DNA of 64,000 nucleotides from Clostridia bacterium (GCA_017452785.1 JAFTLT010000003.1:1-64000), one strand, 5' to 3'; positions 53,493 through 62,469 are shown, counted from the first letter of the stretch. Translations and numbers: made by a program. Notes: a model not told the origin generated them from the sequence alone.

Positions 53493-54191
53493 ATGACAAC
53501 TTTAATGTACGCTTCATGTGCTGCAGGTGCAGTCCTTCTCGGTGTTTATATTGCTTTATGCAGAAACCAAAGAAATGTTAAGGGTCTTTTTGTCAAGAGC
53601 TTCGTCAGCGTTTGCTATCTGCTTGCAGGTGCCTTCGCAATTCTTTCAAATCCCGACAGTGTCTTTTACGGCATTCCCGTGCTTATTGCAGGTGTTTTAG
53701 GTCTTAAGGGTGACATCTATCTCGACCAGAAATGGATGTATGAGGAGCACAAAGACAACTATCTCAGAATAGGCTTTATCTGTTTCGGTCTCGGTCACTT
53801 TTTCTATATGTGGTCACTGCATCAAAAAATTGAGCTGACTGCACCCGAGCACCTTATTCCCGTAGGATTTGGCATCTTTATGGTGGTCTTTAACCTTGTT
53901 ATGGAAAAGCCCACTCATCAGGAATTCGGCAAATTCAAGAGCTTTGTCAGTGCATATTCTCTTGTTCTCGGTTACACAACAGCACTTGCAGTTATGATTT
54001 ATATTAAAACAGATGCCGTTTTCGCTCTGATTTTTGCAATAGGCTGTGTTTCATTCATGGCTTCAGACCTTGAGCTTTCACAGATGTATTTTGCAAAAGG
54101 AAAGAACAATGCAGTGAGATTTACAATCAACATCATCACTTATTATCTTGCTCAGTTCCTCATTGCTATCACACCGGCGTTTGTTGAATAA
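53493..54191 (+). CDS. YhhN-family membrane protein (lysoplasmalogenase-like)
   Basis: 232 residues with about eight membrane helices. GLKGDIYLD and GHFFYMWSL after the first three helices, and MASDLELS near the end, fit the YhhN/TMEM86 family, some of whose members cleave the vinyl-ether bond of lysoplasmalogens. Plasmalogens occur in anaerobic clostridia, so the role is plausible. AAGGAG precedes the ATG. The 163 bases upstream contain a TTGACA at 53391 without a well-spaced -10. Confidence 0.8.
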   Translation: MTTLMYASCAAGAVLLGVYIALCRNQRNVKGLFVKSFVSVCYLLAGAFAILSNPDSVFYGIPVLIAGVLGLKGDIYLDQKWMYEEHKDNYLRIGFICFGLGHFFYMWSLHQKIELTAPEHLIPVGFGIFMVVFNLVMEKPTHQEFGKFKSFVSAYSLVLGYTTALAVMIYIKTDAVFALIFAIGCVSFMASDLELSQMYFAKGKNNAVRFTINIITYYLAQFLIAITPAFVE

Positions 54192-54194
54192 TTA

Positions 54195-54510
54195 GCAATT
54201 AGTAATGAGCAATTGTGGTCGCAGGTCGACTACTTGCTGATAAGAAAATTTAATCCTCAAAGAGAGTTGGTATTAAATACCGGCTCTCTTCTTTTTATGT
54301 TGCTGTTTATTGGGTTTGTGCAGGACTTGCAGGCGGGCGACTCCCCTCTTTGCAAAAGAAAGCAAAAAACAGGCAGGCAGCTACCTACGCAGTAGCAACC
54401 TGCCTCATATTAAGATTGATAAAAATTTAAGCTTCTGAGCTTTTGCTCTGTGGGTAATAACTAAAGATTAGTCAGCAGTAAATCCGCAACCACAATTGCT
54501 AATTGCTAAT
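54195..54510. repeat. Dispersed repeat containing the yhhN terminator
   Basis: Left end TTAGCAATTAGTAATGAGC then AATTGTGGTCGCAGGTCGAC; right end CCACAATTGCTAATTGCTAA. The middle shares CTCTTTGCAAAAGAAAGC, AACAGGCAGGC and GCCTCATATTAAGATTG with the copy at 49.1 kb but lacks the cloverleaf. It fills the 319-base gap; no gene seen. Confidence 0.75.
54259..54296 (+). terminator. Terminator after the YhhN gene
   Basis: AGAGAG..GGTAT (54261-54273) pairs with ATACC..CTCTCT, followed by TCTTTTT. The lower stem and the AGAGAGTTGG start are the same as in the microgene terminator at 48.9 kb. Confidence 0.8.
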
Positions 54511-55863
54511 TTATTTCTCCTCTGCTTTAAAGCCTTTTTTGTTGAGCAGCAAAATCGGCACGAGTACAAAAACAGAAACCACAGCTGCATAAAGGAACAT
54601 GCTTGTTGAGGGAACCAGCTTCTCTACACCGTATTCAACAATTGTCAGGTTTGATGTACGACAAGCGATGTCGCCTATCCAAGGACCAACAACCATGGGT
54701 ATAAGCACAGCGAATATCATTCTGATGCCTTGGAAAAGTCCTACCTTATCCTCAGGGATAAAGTCACGCACTGATGCGCTGAGCTGAATCTGAAGCACAA
54801 CATAGCCTATAAGTGTGGGAGCAATACCGATAAGTACCACTATCATGCTTGTTGAGGTTGAGAGAATTGCAAGGCCCACAACAAAGAGAATGATTGTAGG
54901 AATATATGCCTTAAACTTATTTTTATTTGCAACCTTAAGCAGAATTATAATGCCTGCAACAAGAGCTGCAACAGCAATGACAGCAACAACTATTGTCTTT
55001 GCATCAAAAACTACGCCGGGAAGAATAACCTTTTCAAGATAGACAAAAAGATAGGGGAAGAAAACCTGAACAGCTATACTGTAAATGCATACAGCTGCAA
55101 GAGCAAGATAGAGCTTTGAATTTTCTTTGACAACAGAAGGTCTGAAGCCGTAAAAAAGGTCACTCCAATAGTTTGATTTAGTTTTTTCGCCTTTGATTTC
55201 AGGTTCCTGAAGGGTAAACAGACCCGCAACACCGCAGACTGTAACAACAAGGCCAAGACCGAGGAAAAATGCCTTGTAGGTGACAACACCTGCCTGAGCA
55301 AGAGAGCCAACGCCCATAACAGCAATCATAGCAAAGAAGCCTACGAACATAAGAACAGTTTCAACCTGAGGTCTGACAACGGGGTTTGTAACGTCAGTGA
55401 CCCATGCATTAAAGGCTGAGTCGTTACTGGTTGAACCCATGAATGTCATAACCATATCCATAATGATAACTGCCCAGACAGAGAAAGCAAGAATTTTAAC
55501 CTCATCTGAAAGTCCGAAAACTGCAGCAACGTTTTCTCTTGAGATAAAACCGAAGGCTGCTGTGATAACACCCCAGATTATGTAACCAACTGAAATGAAA
55601 ACCTTACGCTTTTTCATCTTTTCACTGAGAGTGCCCATAATGAAGGTTGTAACAACTGCCGTAACAGCAGACAGTGCAACCATGCGGCTTATTGCCGTTG
55701 TGGGCGCCATAACACCTGCCAGAGCTTCAGCGGAAACGCCTTCATAAATTGAGCCGTAAAGGAAGGTGTTGAAATACATGTTTTCAAGGTTCCATGCAAC
55801 ACCACCCATAAGGCTGAAAATAATAATATTCAGCCAGACACGCTTTGAGAGTTTGTTTTCCAT
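54511..55863 (-). CDS. MFS/GPH-like transporter
   Basis: 450 residues, about twelve membrane helices. MGTLSEKMKKRKVFI after the second helix is an MFS-type loop, and NDSAFNAWVTDVTNP and GLFQGIRMIFAVLIPM are conserved in SLC45/GPH-like carriers. Substrate not determined; sugars are the best guess. AAAAGGAG precedes the ATG. The gene starts 75 bases downstream of queT on the same strand and probably has its own promoter. Confidence 0.8.
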   Translation of the reverse strand: MENKLSKRVWLNIIIFSLMGGVAWNLENMYFNTFLYGSIYEGVSAEALAGVMAPTTAISRMVALSAVTAVVTTFIMGTLSEKMKKRKVFISVGYIIWGVITAAFGFISRENVAAVFGLSDEVKILAFSVWAVIIMDMVMTFMGSTSNDSAFNAWVTDVTNPVVRPQVETVLMFVGFFAMIAVMGVGSLAQAGVVTYKAFFLGLGLVVTVCGVAGLFTLQEPEIKGEKTKSNYWSDLFYGFRPSVVKENSKLYLALAAVCIYSIAVQVFFPYLFVYLEKVILPGVVFDAKTIVVAVIAVAALVAGIIILLKVANKNKFKAYIPTIILFVVGLAILSTSTSMIVVLIGIAPTLIGYVVLQIQLSASVRDFIPEDKVGLFQGIRMIFAVLIPMVVGPWIGDIACRTSNLTIVEYGVEKLVPSTSMFLYAAVVSVFVLVPILLLNKKGFKAEEK

Positions 55864-55937
55864 AAATTTGTCTCCTTTTATTGTTTGTTGTAATGCGTAA
55901 AAGCTACTCTACTATTATAGCAGAGCAGCCGCAAAAA

Positions 55938-56471
55938 TCAAATACTATTAAGATATTTTTCTAATTTTTTATTTTTTATTACTTTGACAAGCAACAAACC
56001 GAGAGTTAAACACACTGTCAGCTCACCTAAAGCTACAAATCCTGCCTGAGTGAGAAAGCTGATAAAATTGAAAGAACCCTCTATAAAAAACATCTCGATT
56101 TCAACTCCGATGATTATGCCGTTAAAAATTGCAGGCATTAAAGCTGACAAAATCGGCAAGCCCTTGAAGCAGATGTTTTTTGTCTTATAGATGCACACCG
56201 CCGCAATAAAGGACGCAAATGTACCCATGAGCATATCAATCGGTAATGCTCCCGCCGACACAATATTTGCCAGCAGACACCCGACTGTGAGTCCGGGAAT
56301 TGCATAAGGGGTGAAAACACAAAGCATTGTCATAGCTTCACTAAGACGGAATTGCACTGCCATTGAGGCACTGCCGGGGAAAATTGCTTCCTGAGCATAG
56401 GTCAGGGCAACATAGAGCGCAGCAATAACAGATCCGACCGCTATGCCATAGGTCTTTTTTGGGATATTCAT
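55938..56471 (-). CDS. queT: QueT-family queuosine precursor transporter (ECF S component)
   Basis: 177 residues with about six membrane helices. AALYVALTYA at the start, VQFRLSEAMTMLCVF and GCLLANIVS are conserved in QueT proteins. It supplies preQ1 or related bases for the modified tRNA nucleoside queuosine and would use a shared ECF energising module encoded elsewhere. AAAGGAG lies eight bases before the ATG. It has a promoter and a structured leader upstream. Confidence 0.88.
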   Translation of the reverse strand: MNIPKKTYGIAVGSVIAALYVALTYAQEAIFPGSASMAVQFRLSEAMTMLCVFTPYAIPGLTVGCLLANIVSAGALPIDMLMGTFASFIAAVCIYKTKNICFKGLPILSALMPAIFNGIIIGVEIEMFFIEGSFNFISFLTQAGFVALGELTVCLTLGLLLVKVIKNKKLEKYLNSI

Positions 56472-56483
56472 TTTTAAGTCTCC

Positions 56484-56564
56484 TTTAGTTTTGATTTTAA
56501 AGAAACAAGTGCACCTTGTTCCTTTAGGTCAGGAAGGTCTCGAACTGACCGCCCGTCTTAGGGC
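56484..56564 (-). ncRNA. Candidate preQ1 riboswitch in the queT leader
   Basis: Minus strand, in order: GCCC-TAAGA-CGGGC hairpin, GGTCAG/CTGACC hairpin, AAAGGAACAAG/CTTGTTTCTTT hairpin, then AAAATCAAAACTAAAGGAG leading into the ribosome site. An A-rich tail running into CTAA-GGAG and its place before queT fit preQ1 riboswitches. The loop does not match the preQ1-I consensus I remember, so class II or III is more likely. Class is inference. Confidence 0.6.
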
Positions 56565-56570
56565 AGGAGT

Positions 56571-56599
56571 ATTATACTACAAGCAAAATAAAAATGCAA
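56571..56599 (-). promoter_or_regulatory. queT promoter
   Basis: Minus strand: -35 TTGCAT (56599-56594), 17-base spacer, -10 TATAAT (56576-56571). The predicted leader of about 90 bases contains the candidate riboswitch. Confidence 0.75.
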
Positions 56600-56661
56600 G
56601 AAAAAAATAGGAAAAGAAATAAGGTACGCTCTTCATAGTTATTAAACAAAATAAATAAATC

Positions 56662-56692
56662 AAGAGAGTTGGTATCTTCTACCAACCCTCTT
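56662..56692 (-). terminator. Terminator after ispH-S1
   Basis: AAGAGAGTTGGTA and TACCAACCCTCTT form a 13-bp stem (one mismatch) with a 5-base loop. On the minus strand it is followed by GATTTATTTATTTTG. It lies 24 bases beyond the ispH-S1 stop. Confidence 0.8.
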
Positions 56693-56715
56693 TGCGTATA
56701 ACTTAAAAATCTGAA

Positions 56716-58776
56716 TTATTCAGCGTCTGTTGCCTCTGCAGCTTCAATAGCAGCCTCAACAGCTTCTTCTACTGTTTCTTCTGCTTCGGGAGCGTACTCT
56801 TCGAGACCCTCAACCTCTGTGTTTTCATCCTTTTCGATAAGAGCACGGATTGAAAGGCTTACACGCTTTCTGTCATAGTCGATTTCTGTGATCTTAGCCT
56901 TAACAACATCACCGATTGAGAGAACCTCTTTGGGAGAAGCGATGTGTCTGTCAGCAATCTGTGAAATATGGATAAGACCCTTAACATCGTCAATAATCTT
57001 TGCAAATGCACCGAATGTTGCAAGACCCTGAATTTCAACGTCTGCAACGTCACCTACAGCATACTTGCTTGTGAAGATCTGCCAGGGATCGTCCTCGATC
57101 TTCTTGTAGCCGAGTGAAATCTTTTTCTTTTCGTCATCCTTAACTTCGATTGACTTGATGTAAACTTCAACAGTGTCACCAACATTAACAATCTCTGAGG
57201 GATGCTTGATCTTTGACCATGAAAGCTCTGAAATATGAATCATGCCTTCAACGCCGCCAAGATCAACGAATGCACCATAGCTTGTGAGTGACTTAACTGT
57301 ACCTGTGTAAGTCTTGCCTTCCTCTGCTGTTGCCCAGAAAGCATCTGCTGCAGCCTTACGAGCTTCAGCTGTTACGCTGCGGATTGAACCGATAACACGT
57401 CTTCTTCTCTCATCAATGTCGATGATGCGGAACTGAACCTTCTGCTTAACAAGTACGTCAAGCTCTTCGTTTCTTGCAAGACCTGTGAGTGAAGCGGGAA
57501 TGAACACTCTTGAGCCCATGGGGTAAGCAATAACGCCGCCCTTAACAGCCTCTGAAACAACTGCTTCAAGAACAGTTTCGTTTTCTTTAGCGTCAAGGAT
57601 TGTCTGCCATGATGCTTTTCTGTCATAAATGCGCTTTGAAAGCTTCATTGTGCCTTCGCTGTCATTTGTTGACATGATGGTGAGGTTCAGCTTGTCGCCG
57701 ATCTTGAGTTCCTGCATGGGATCTGCAGTGGGGTCATTACTGTATTCGTCTCTGGGAATGAAGCCGGCATACTTTCTGCCGATATCAACCTGAATCTCGT
57801 TGGGTGCGATACTAACAACAACGCCAACAACATTCTGACTTGTGCTTGTATTATCCATGCTGTCTACTGCAGCTAAGAAAAGCTCCTGATCCTGTGTCTC
57901 CTTCGATTTATTTGTTTGCATTTCGTTAAAGTTCTCTGTCATAATAACTTTAACCTCCTTTATAATTCGTGCAGGTGTGGATGCGCCTGCTGTTATACCA
58001 ATTTTTTTGCAGCCCATGAAATCTATAGGCTGTAAATCCTGCACCCTCTCGATAAGATAAGTCACTGCATTTTCACTGCAGACATTTTTAAGCTTAACAG
58101 TGTTTGAGCTGAAAGTGCCGCCGATAACGAGCATGGCATCAGCCCACTGTGACAAGTGTTCTGCTTCATCCTGTCTTTCTTGGGTAGCTCTACATATTGT
58201 ATCAAAATAAATTGAATTTGTACATAGTTTTTCAATAATTTTTAAGCTTTTTTTCCACTCTTTTACGGAAAAAGTTGTCTGCGCAAGCAAAATTTTATTT
58301 TTATTTGCGAAATTGGAATTTGACTCAAGTATTTCTGCAAGCTCATCAGCTGTTTTAAAGGTGTAGGACTTCCCTTTGCAATGGCTACGAAAGCCGCATA
58401 CCTCAGGGTGATTGCCGTCGCCTGCAATTAAAACTATATCATCTTCACTTGTTTGCTGTTTGATAATTTTGTGAATTTTCAGTACGTACGGACAGGTGGC
58501 ATCAGTATAAGGAATTTTTCTTTCCTCAAGCTCACCGAGAGTTTCTTTTGTTATACCGTGAGCTCTGATGACAACCTCATAACCTTCCGGTACCTCTGAG
58601 GGTGAAGCAACAGCTTTTACTCCCCTGTTTTCAAGATCCTCAATAACCTGCGGATTATGAATAATGGGACCAAGTGTGCAGACCTGTCTGCCCTCATCTA
58701 TCATTTTATAAAGCATATCAACTGCTCTGTTGACACCAAAGCAAAAGCCTGCCGTCTCAGCTACTTTAATTTCCAT
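56716..58776 (-). CDS. ispH: IspH-ribosomal protein S1 fusion
   Basis: 686 residues. Residues 1-280 are 4-hydroxy-3-methylbut-2-enyl diphosphate reductase: iron-sulfur Cys in GFCFGVNRAV, in ATCPYVLKIH and in the TICRATQERQ region, plus ITAGASTPARII. Residues about 315-645 carry four S1 RNA-binding repeats, the last two canonical (YGAFVDLGGVEGMIHISEL, FGAFAKIIDDVKGLIHISQI). The C-terminal 40 residues are Glu- and Ala-rich. The fusion is known from many Clostridia. It makes isoprenoid precursors and binds RNA or ribosomes. It starts two bases after the cmk stop. Confidence 0.95.
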   Translation of the reverse strand: MEIKVAETAGFCFGVNRAVDMLYKMIDEGRQVCTLGPIIHNPQVIEDLENRGVKAVASPSEVPEGYEVVIRAHGITKETLGELEERKIPYTDATCPYVLKIHKIIKQQTSEDDIVLIAGDGNHPEVCGFRSHCKGKSYTFKTADELAEILESNSNFANKNKILLAQTTFSVKEWKKSLKIIEKLCTNSIYFDTICRATQERQDEAEHLSQWADAMLVIGGTFSSNTVKLKNVCSENAVTYLIERVQDLQPIDFMGCKKIGITAGASTPARIIKEVKVIMTENFNEMQTNKSKETQDQELFLAAVDSMDNTSTSQNVVGVVVSIAPNEIQVDIGRKYAGFIPRDEYSNDPTADPMQELKIGDKLNLTIMSTNDSEGTMKLSKRIYDRKASWQTILDAKENETVLEAVVSEAVKGGVIAYPMGSRVFIPASLTGLARNEELDVLVKQKVQFRIIDIDERRRRVIGSIRSVTAEARKAAADAFWATAEEGKTYTGTVKSLTSYGAFVDLGGVEGMIHISELSWSKIKHPSEIVNVGDTVEVYIKSIEVKDDEKKKISLGYKKIEDDPWQIFTSKYAVGDVADVEIQGLATFGAFAKIIDDVKGLIHISQIADRHIASPKEVLSIGDVVKAKITEIDYDRKRVSLSIRALIEKDENTEVEGLEEYAPEAEETVEEAVEAAIEAAEATDAE

Positions 58777-58778
58777 AG

Positions 58779-59450
58779 TTAAATTCTGTCCTTGATTATC
58801 TTGATTATTAAATCGATAGACTGTTGAAGATCTATATCGCTTGTGTCGGCAAGCACTGCATCATCAGCCTGCTTTAAGGGTGCAATTGCTCTGTGCGAAT
58901 CATCATAGTCACGCTTTATCATATCACTGAGTACATCCTCATACTTTACATCCATGCCCTTTTCCTTAAGCTCTTTATAGCGTCTTTCAGCTCTTGCCTC
59001 AGGTGTAGCTGTGAGAAAAATTTTCACATCAGCGTCAGGGAGCACAACAGTGCCTATATCTCTGCCGTCCATAATGCAGTTGTTTTCTTTTGCAAGCTGC
59101 TTCTGCAAATCAAAAAGGAATTTTCTCACCTCAGGCACTGCTGAAGTTTTTGATGCGGCTGAAGATACTTCGGGAGTTCTGATTTTATCGGAAACATCCT
59201 CACCGCAAAGGAACATTCTCTGCTCACCGTCAATAAATCTGAGCTCAACCTTAAGCTCATCTGTGAGAGTGGCAATAACCGACTGGGGATCATTTATATC
59301 TGCACCTTTTCTCAGAGCATTAAGACCGACAGTTCTGTAAAGAGCACCTGTATCGATATAGATAAAGCCGAGCTCTGCAGCAGCCTTTCTTGAAATTGTG
59401 CTTTTGCCTGCACCTGCAGGACCGTCAATTGCTACGTTGATTACTTTCAT
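58779..59450 (-). CDS. cmk: Cytidylate kinase
   Basis: 223 residues. P-loop GPAGAGKST at the start, CMP-binding DIGTVVLPDADVKIFLTA and ERRYKELKEKG are conserved. It phosphorylates CMP and dCMP. AAGGAG lies eight bases before the ATG. Coupled to ispH-S1 downstream; cmk-ispH-S1 is a common clostridial arrangement, here without plsC between them. Confidence 0.95.
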   Translation of the reverse strand: MKVINVAIDGPAGAGKSTISRKAAAELGFIYIDTGALYRTVGLNALRKGADINDPQSVIATLTDELKVELRFIDGEQRMFLCGEDVSDKIRTPEVSSAASKTSAVPEVRKFLFDLQKQLAKENNCIMDGRDIGTVVLPDADVKIFLTATPEARAERRYKELKEKGMDVKYEDVLSDMIKRDYDDSHRAIAPLKQADDAVLADTSDIDLQQSIDLIIKIIKDRI

Positions 59451-59464
59451 AGTTTTTTCTCCTT

Positions 59465-59750
59465 AAAATATTTAATATAATACCTTATCCTTGGCTCCCC
59501 TGAAAGGGGAGCTGGCACGAGTGCATTTATGTGCTCGTGACTGAGGGGTTAATAAACTTTCCTCTTTATCCCTGTTTCACAAAACGGATAATGTCACGAA
59601 GTAACCGAGAATTTTTTATTTCAATTGTCCACGCCGGACAGGCATTACTTTTGCTGTTGCGCAAAAGTAATCAAAAAGCGATCAGTTATTTGACGGCATC
59701 AGGTTTTATCGTTCAATAAAGCTTCCCCGCAATTCTGCACTCTGCACTCA
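59465..59750. repeat. Composite of dispersed repeats
   Basis: 59490-59545 has inverted segments CTCCCCTGAAAGGGGAG and GCACGAG/CTCGTGA. From about 59630 the CGCCGGACAGGCATTACTTT region is an inverted, diverged relative of the copy at 42.7 kb, ending in AATTCTGCACTCTGCACTC. No gene is supported in this gap of 300 bases. Confidence 0.6.
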
Positions 59751-60983
59751 TTATATACTATTTGCGGCACACATAGCCGTTGAAAATGCTATCTGCAAGT
59801 TAAAGCCGCCCGTGTACGCGTCAACATCGATAACCTCGCCTGCAAAATACAGTCCGCCAAGGCACTTTGACTCCATTGTTTTCGGGTCAATCTCTTTGAC
59901 ACTGACACCGCCTGAGGTAATTATGGCTTCTTCTATGGGACGAAGTGACATAACGGTCACTTTCAGGTCTTTGAGAATATTGACGAGCTTTGCCCTCATT
60001 TCTTTAGTAACCTGATTAACCTTTGTTGAAGGCTTGATACCTGTGAGCCTGACTATTACAGGCACTATCTTTTTGGGCAGAAGTGCATCAAGAGCATTGA
60101 TGAAATTCTTGTTGGCATTTTCGAGAAAGTCTCTTTGTATACGCTTGTCCAGCTGTTCATAGGTGAGAGCCGGCTTTAAGTCAATGTGTATTTCATATTT
60201 TCTCGGTTTGACATCCTTCATATGTGAGCTTGCGCTTAAAATAAGGGGACCTGACACACCGAAGTGAGTAAATAGCATTTCACCGAAGTCTCTGTAAACC
60301 TCTTTATAGGAATTCATATCCATTACGCTGATTTCAACATTGCGAAGAGATAAGCCCTGAAGATCCATACAAAATCCTTCATGGCAGTTAAGGGGTACCA
60401 AAGAAGGCTTAGGCTCTGTAACAGTGTGACCTGCCTGCTTAGCAAGCTCATAACCGTCACCCGTTGAACCTGTGAGAGGATAAGACTTGCCGCCTGTTGC
60501 AATGAGCACAGCATCTGAGAAGTGTTCACTGCCGTCTTCGAGACGCACACCCTTGAGCTCACCGTCAGTTATAATCAGCTCGGTAACTCTGCCTTTTATT
60601 CGCTTTACGCCTGCATCCTGACTGTAGGCATTGAGGGCATCAACTATATCCACAGCCTTATCCGAAACAGGGAAGACTCTGTTGCCACGCTCAACCTTTA
60701 AAGGCACGCCCATATCTTCAAAGAAGTCTATAGTGTCGCTTGGCATAAACTTTGAAAAGGCACCGTATAAAAATCTGCCGTTAACGGGTACATTGGCTAT
60801 AAGGTCATTTATGAGGCTCACATTGTTGGTCACATTGCAGCGACCCTTGCCCGTAATCATAACCTTGCGTGCAACCTTATCGTTTCTTTCAATAAGAAGC
60901 ACATCATAGCCTTTTTCGCCTAAGGTGCCCGAAGCCATAAGACCTGCCGCACCTGCACCCACAACAATAACTTTTTTGCTCAT
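59751..60983 (-). CDS. HI0933/YhiN-family FAD-dependent oxidoreductase
   Basis: 410 residues. The N-terminal dinucleotide fold has VVGAGAAGLMASGTLG, and the C terminus has GLYFAGEVIDVDAYTGGFN, which binds the flavin, as well as ATGGKSYPLTGSTGDGY in the middle. The reaction of this family is uncertain in bacteria. AGGAG lies upstream of the ATG. It often lies beside cmk and ispH in Clostridia, as here. Confidence 0.92.
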   Translation of the reverse strand: MSKKVIVVGAGAAGLMASGTLGEKGYDVLLIERNDKVARKVMITGKGRCNVTNNVSLINDLIANVPVNGRFLYGAFSKFMPSDTIDFFEDMGVPLKVERGNRVFPVSDKAVDIVDALNAYSQDAGVKRIKGRVTELIITDGELKGVRLEDGSEHFSDAVLIATGGKSYPLTGSTGDGYELAKQAGHTVTEPKPSLVPLNCHEGFCMDLQGLSLRNVEISVMDMNSYKEVYRDFGEMLFTHFGVSGPLILSASSHMKDVKPRKYEIHIDLKPALTYEQLDKRIQRDFLENANKNFINALDALLPKKIVPVIVRLTGIKPSTKVNQVTKEMRAKLVNILKDLKVTVMSLRPIEEAIITSGGVSVKEIDPKTMESKCLGGLYFAGEVIDVDAYTGGFNLQIAFSTAMCAANSI

Positions 60984-61095
60984 TTTATATCTCCTGAAAT
61001 AAAATATACATCTAAATTATAATTATATATTAAAAGCATTGCGATTTCAATAGAAAAGAAAGAAAATTAAAGTGAATTAAATCAGATAATATATA

Positions 61096-61125
61096 TTGAC
61101 AGCCAATATATCCACAATATATAAT
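61096..61125 (+). promoter_or_regulatory. Strong promoter of the frameshifted secreted-protein gene
   Basis: -35 TTGACA (61096-61101), 18-base spacer, -10 TATAAT (61120-61125), both consensus. The leader of about 100 bases contains a perfect inverted repeat and a tiny ATG-TTT-CGA-TAA frame preceded by GAGGTG. Confidence 0.75.
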
Positions 61126-61188
61126 TAAGATGTAAATTATATAAAAGAGGTGATACCCATGTTTCGATAAAATCCGGTCTTGCTACAA

Positions 61189-61212
61189 TTATAGTAATCA
61201 CTATTACTATAA
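61189..61212. repeat. Perfect 10-bp inverted repeat in the leader
   Basis: TTATAGTAAT and ATTACTATAA flank CACT. It lies 20 bases before the start codon at 61233, so it could be an operator or an mRNA hairpin near the ribosome site. Confidence 0.7.
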
Positions 61213-61232
61213 GTTCGAAAGGAGACTATATT

Positions 61233-62254
61233 ATGAAAAAGATATTAACCTTAACTATTGCAACACTGTTTATCATTTCGTTATTACCCTTTTCATCCTT
61301 AGCTTCCTTCAGTGAAGACTTAGATATTGAAACAAAAGAAGTATTTACAAATGTTAGTTTTTCAAATAAAACAGATGAAGAGATTTTTGAAGAAAAAATG
61401 GAAGCATTTTCTCTTTCAGATAAAATGCGTGATATGATAAAAAAGCAAGCCCTTGATGCTGTTGTTGAATCTAACTCAATTACTGCAACAAAAACTCCTA
61501 TTTTATAGAAAGTCACAGCAATTTAATCCAAACTGATAAGAACACATATAAAAACAGAGTTGAAACAGTAAAAGCCGAAAAAGAGCAAGTTTTTAATACT
61601 TTGCAAAATTTGGATTTGAGCTATAGAACTCTTGCAACAAGCAGCACAGCATCAACCAGTCCCGATGTTACATATTCTGTTGATTCAGGAACACTGAATA
61701 TGACTATAATGCTGATAACCTCAGATAACATTAATTACACATGTTTAGGTGTTTTTCAATGGGAAACAATGCCCATAAGTCGATATAAAGATGCCTTTGG
61801 ACTTACAAGAGGCACCAATTTATCAATCGTAAATAATAGTGCATCCGGTGCCATTACAGAATACTATAGCGAAATTAATACATCCTTATCAGGCACTACT
61901 ACTATCCCTCATCAAAACGATGTATCTTATAACTACCAAGATCTCGAACATTCGTCAGACGGACATGCTATGGAGTTTAATATTCCTGTTAGCTATGTGA
62001 TACCATCTTCCTCAACACAATCACTAAGTATTATTTATAACGAAATGTTAGGTTGTATTTCATATAATGGCATGATAGGTTTAGATAACATTGTTTCAGC
62101 GAATCATTTTTCTGTTTACGCCCATAAAATTAAAACAGTCTCTTTGCAATACATTGATTTTTCTGTGTCTTTCCCAACTAGTTTTACAATAGGAGGATTT
62201 GCCATTACAGATACGTACATACAAAGATCCACAAATCACACTTGGATAAGATAA
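61233..62254 (+). pseudogene. Secreted protein gene of unknown function, frameshifted
   Basis: The first frame gives a signal peptide (MKKILTLTIATLFIISLL, cleavage near SLA) and 91 codons ending at TAG 61508. A second frame is open from 61475 to 62254 and continues the protein without a start codon of its own. The switch falls at CAAAAAC near 61490; one extra A would join them into about 340 residues. The C-terminal part is Ser/Thr-rich, beta-strand-like and extracellular in character. No family recognised. The joined gene may be a decaying gene, a phase-variable tract, programmed frameshift or sequencing error. Confidence 0.65.
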
Positions 62255-62271
62255 AATTAAGGAGCCTAACT

Positions 62272-62469
62272 ATGAGTACTATACTGTCACTATTAATCTA
62301 TGCACCAATAATCATATGTCCTTTTACAACAATCTATTTTCTGGTCCTTGCTATTAAAGCAATAACAGACAAAGACACTTCGGAAAGTTGGAAAAAATAC
62401 ACATACATATCAGGGATTTCGTTATCATTGTGTATTTCAGTTATTTTCTTTCTTTTTGCTCTAAAATAA
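62272..62469 (+). CDS. Small two-helix membrane protein
   Basis: 65 residues from ATG 62272, with AAGGAG seven bases upstream. Two membrane segments (about 4-27 and 41-62) are separated by a charged loop, KAITDKDTSESWKKYT. No family recognised. It follows the frameshifted secreted-protein gene by 17 bases and is probably cotranscribed with it. Confidence 0.65.
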   Translation: MSTILSLLIYAPIIICPFTTIYFLVLAIKAITDKDTSESWKKYTYISGISLSLCISVIFFLFALK

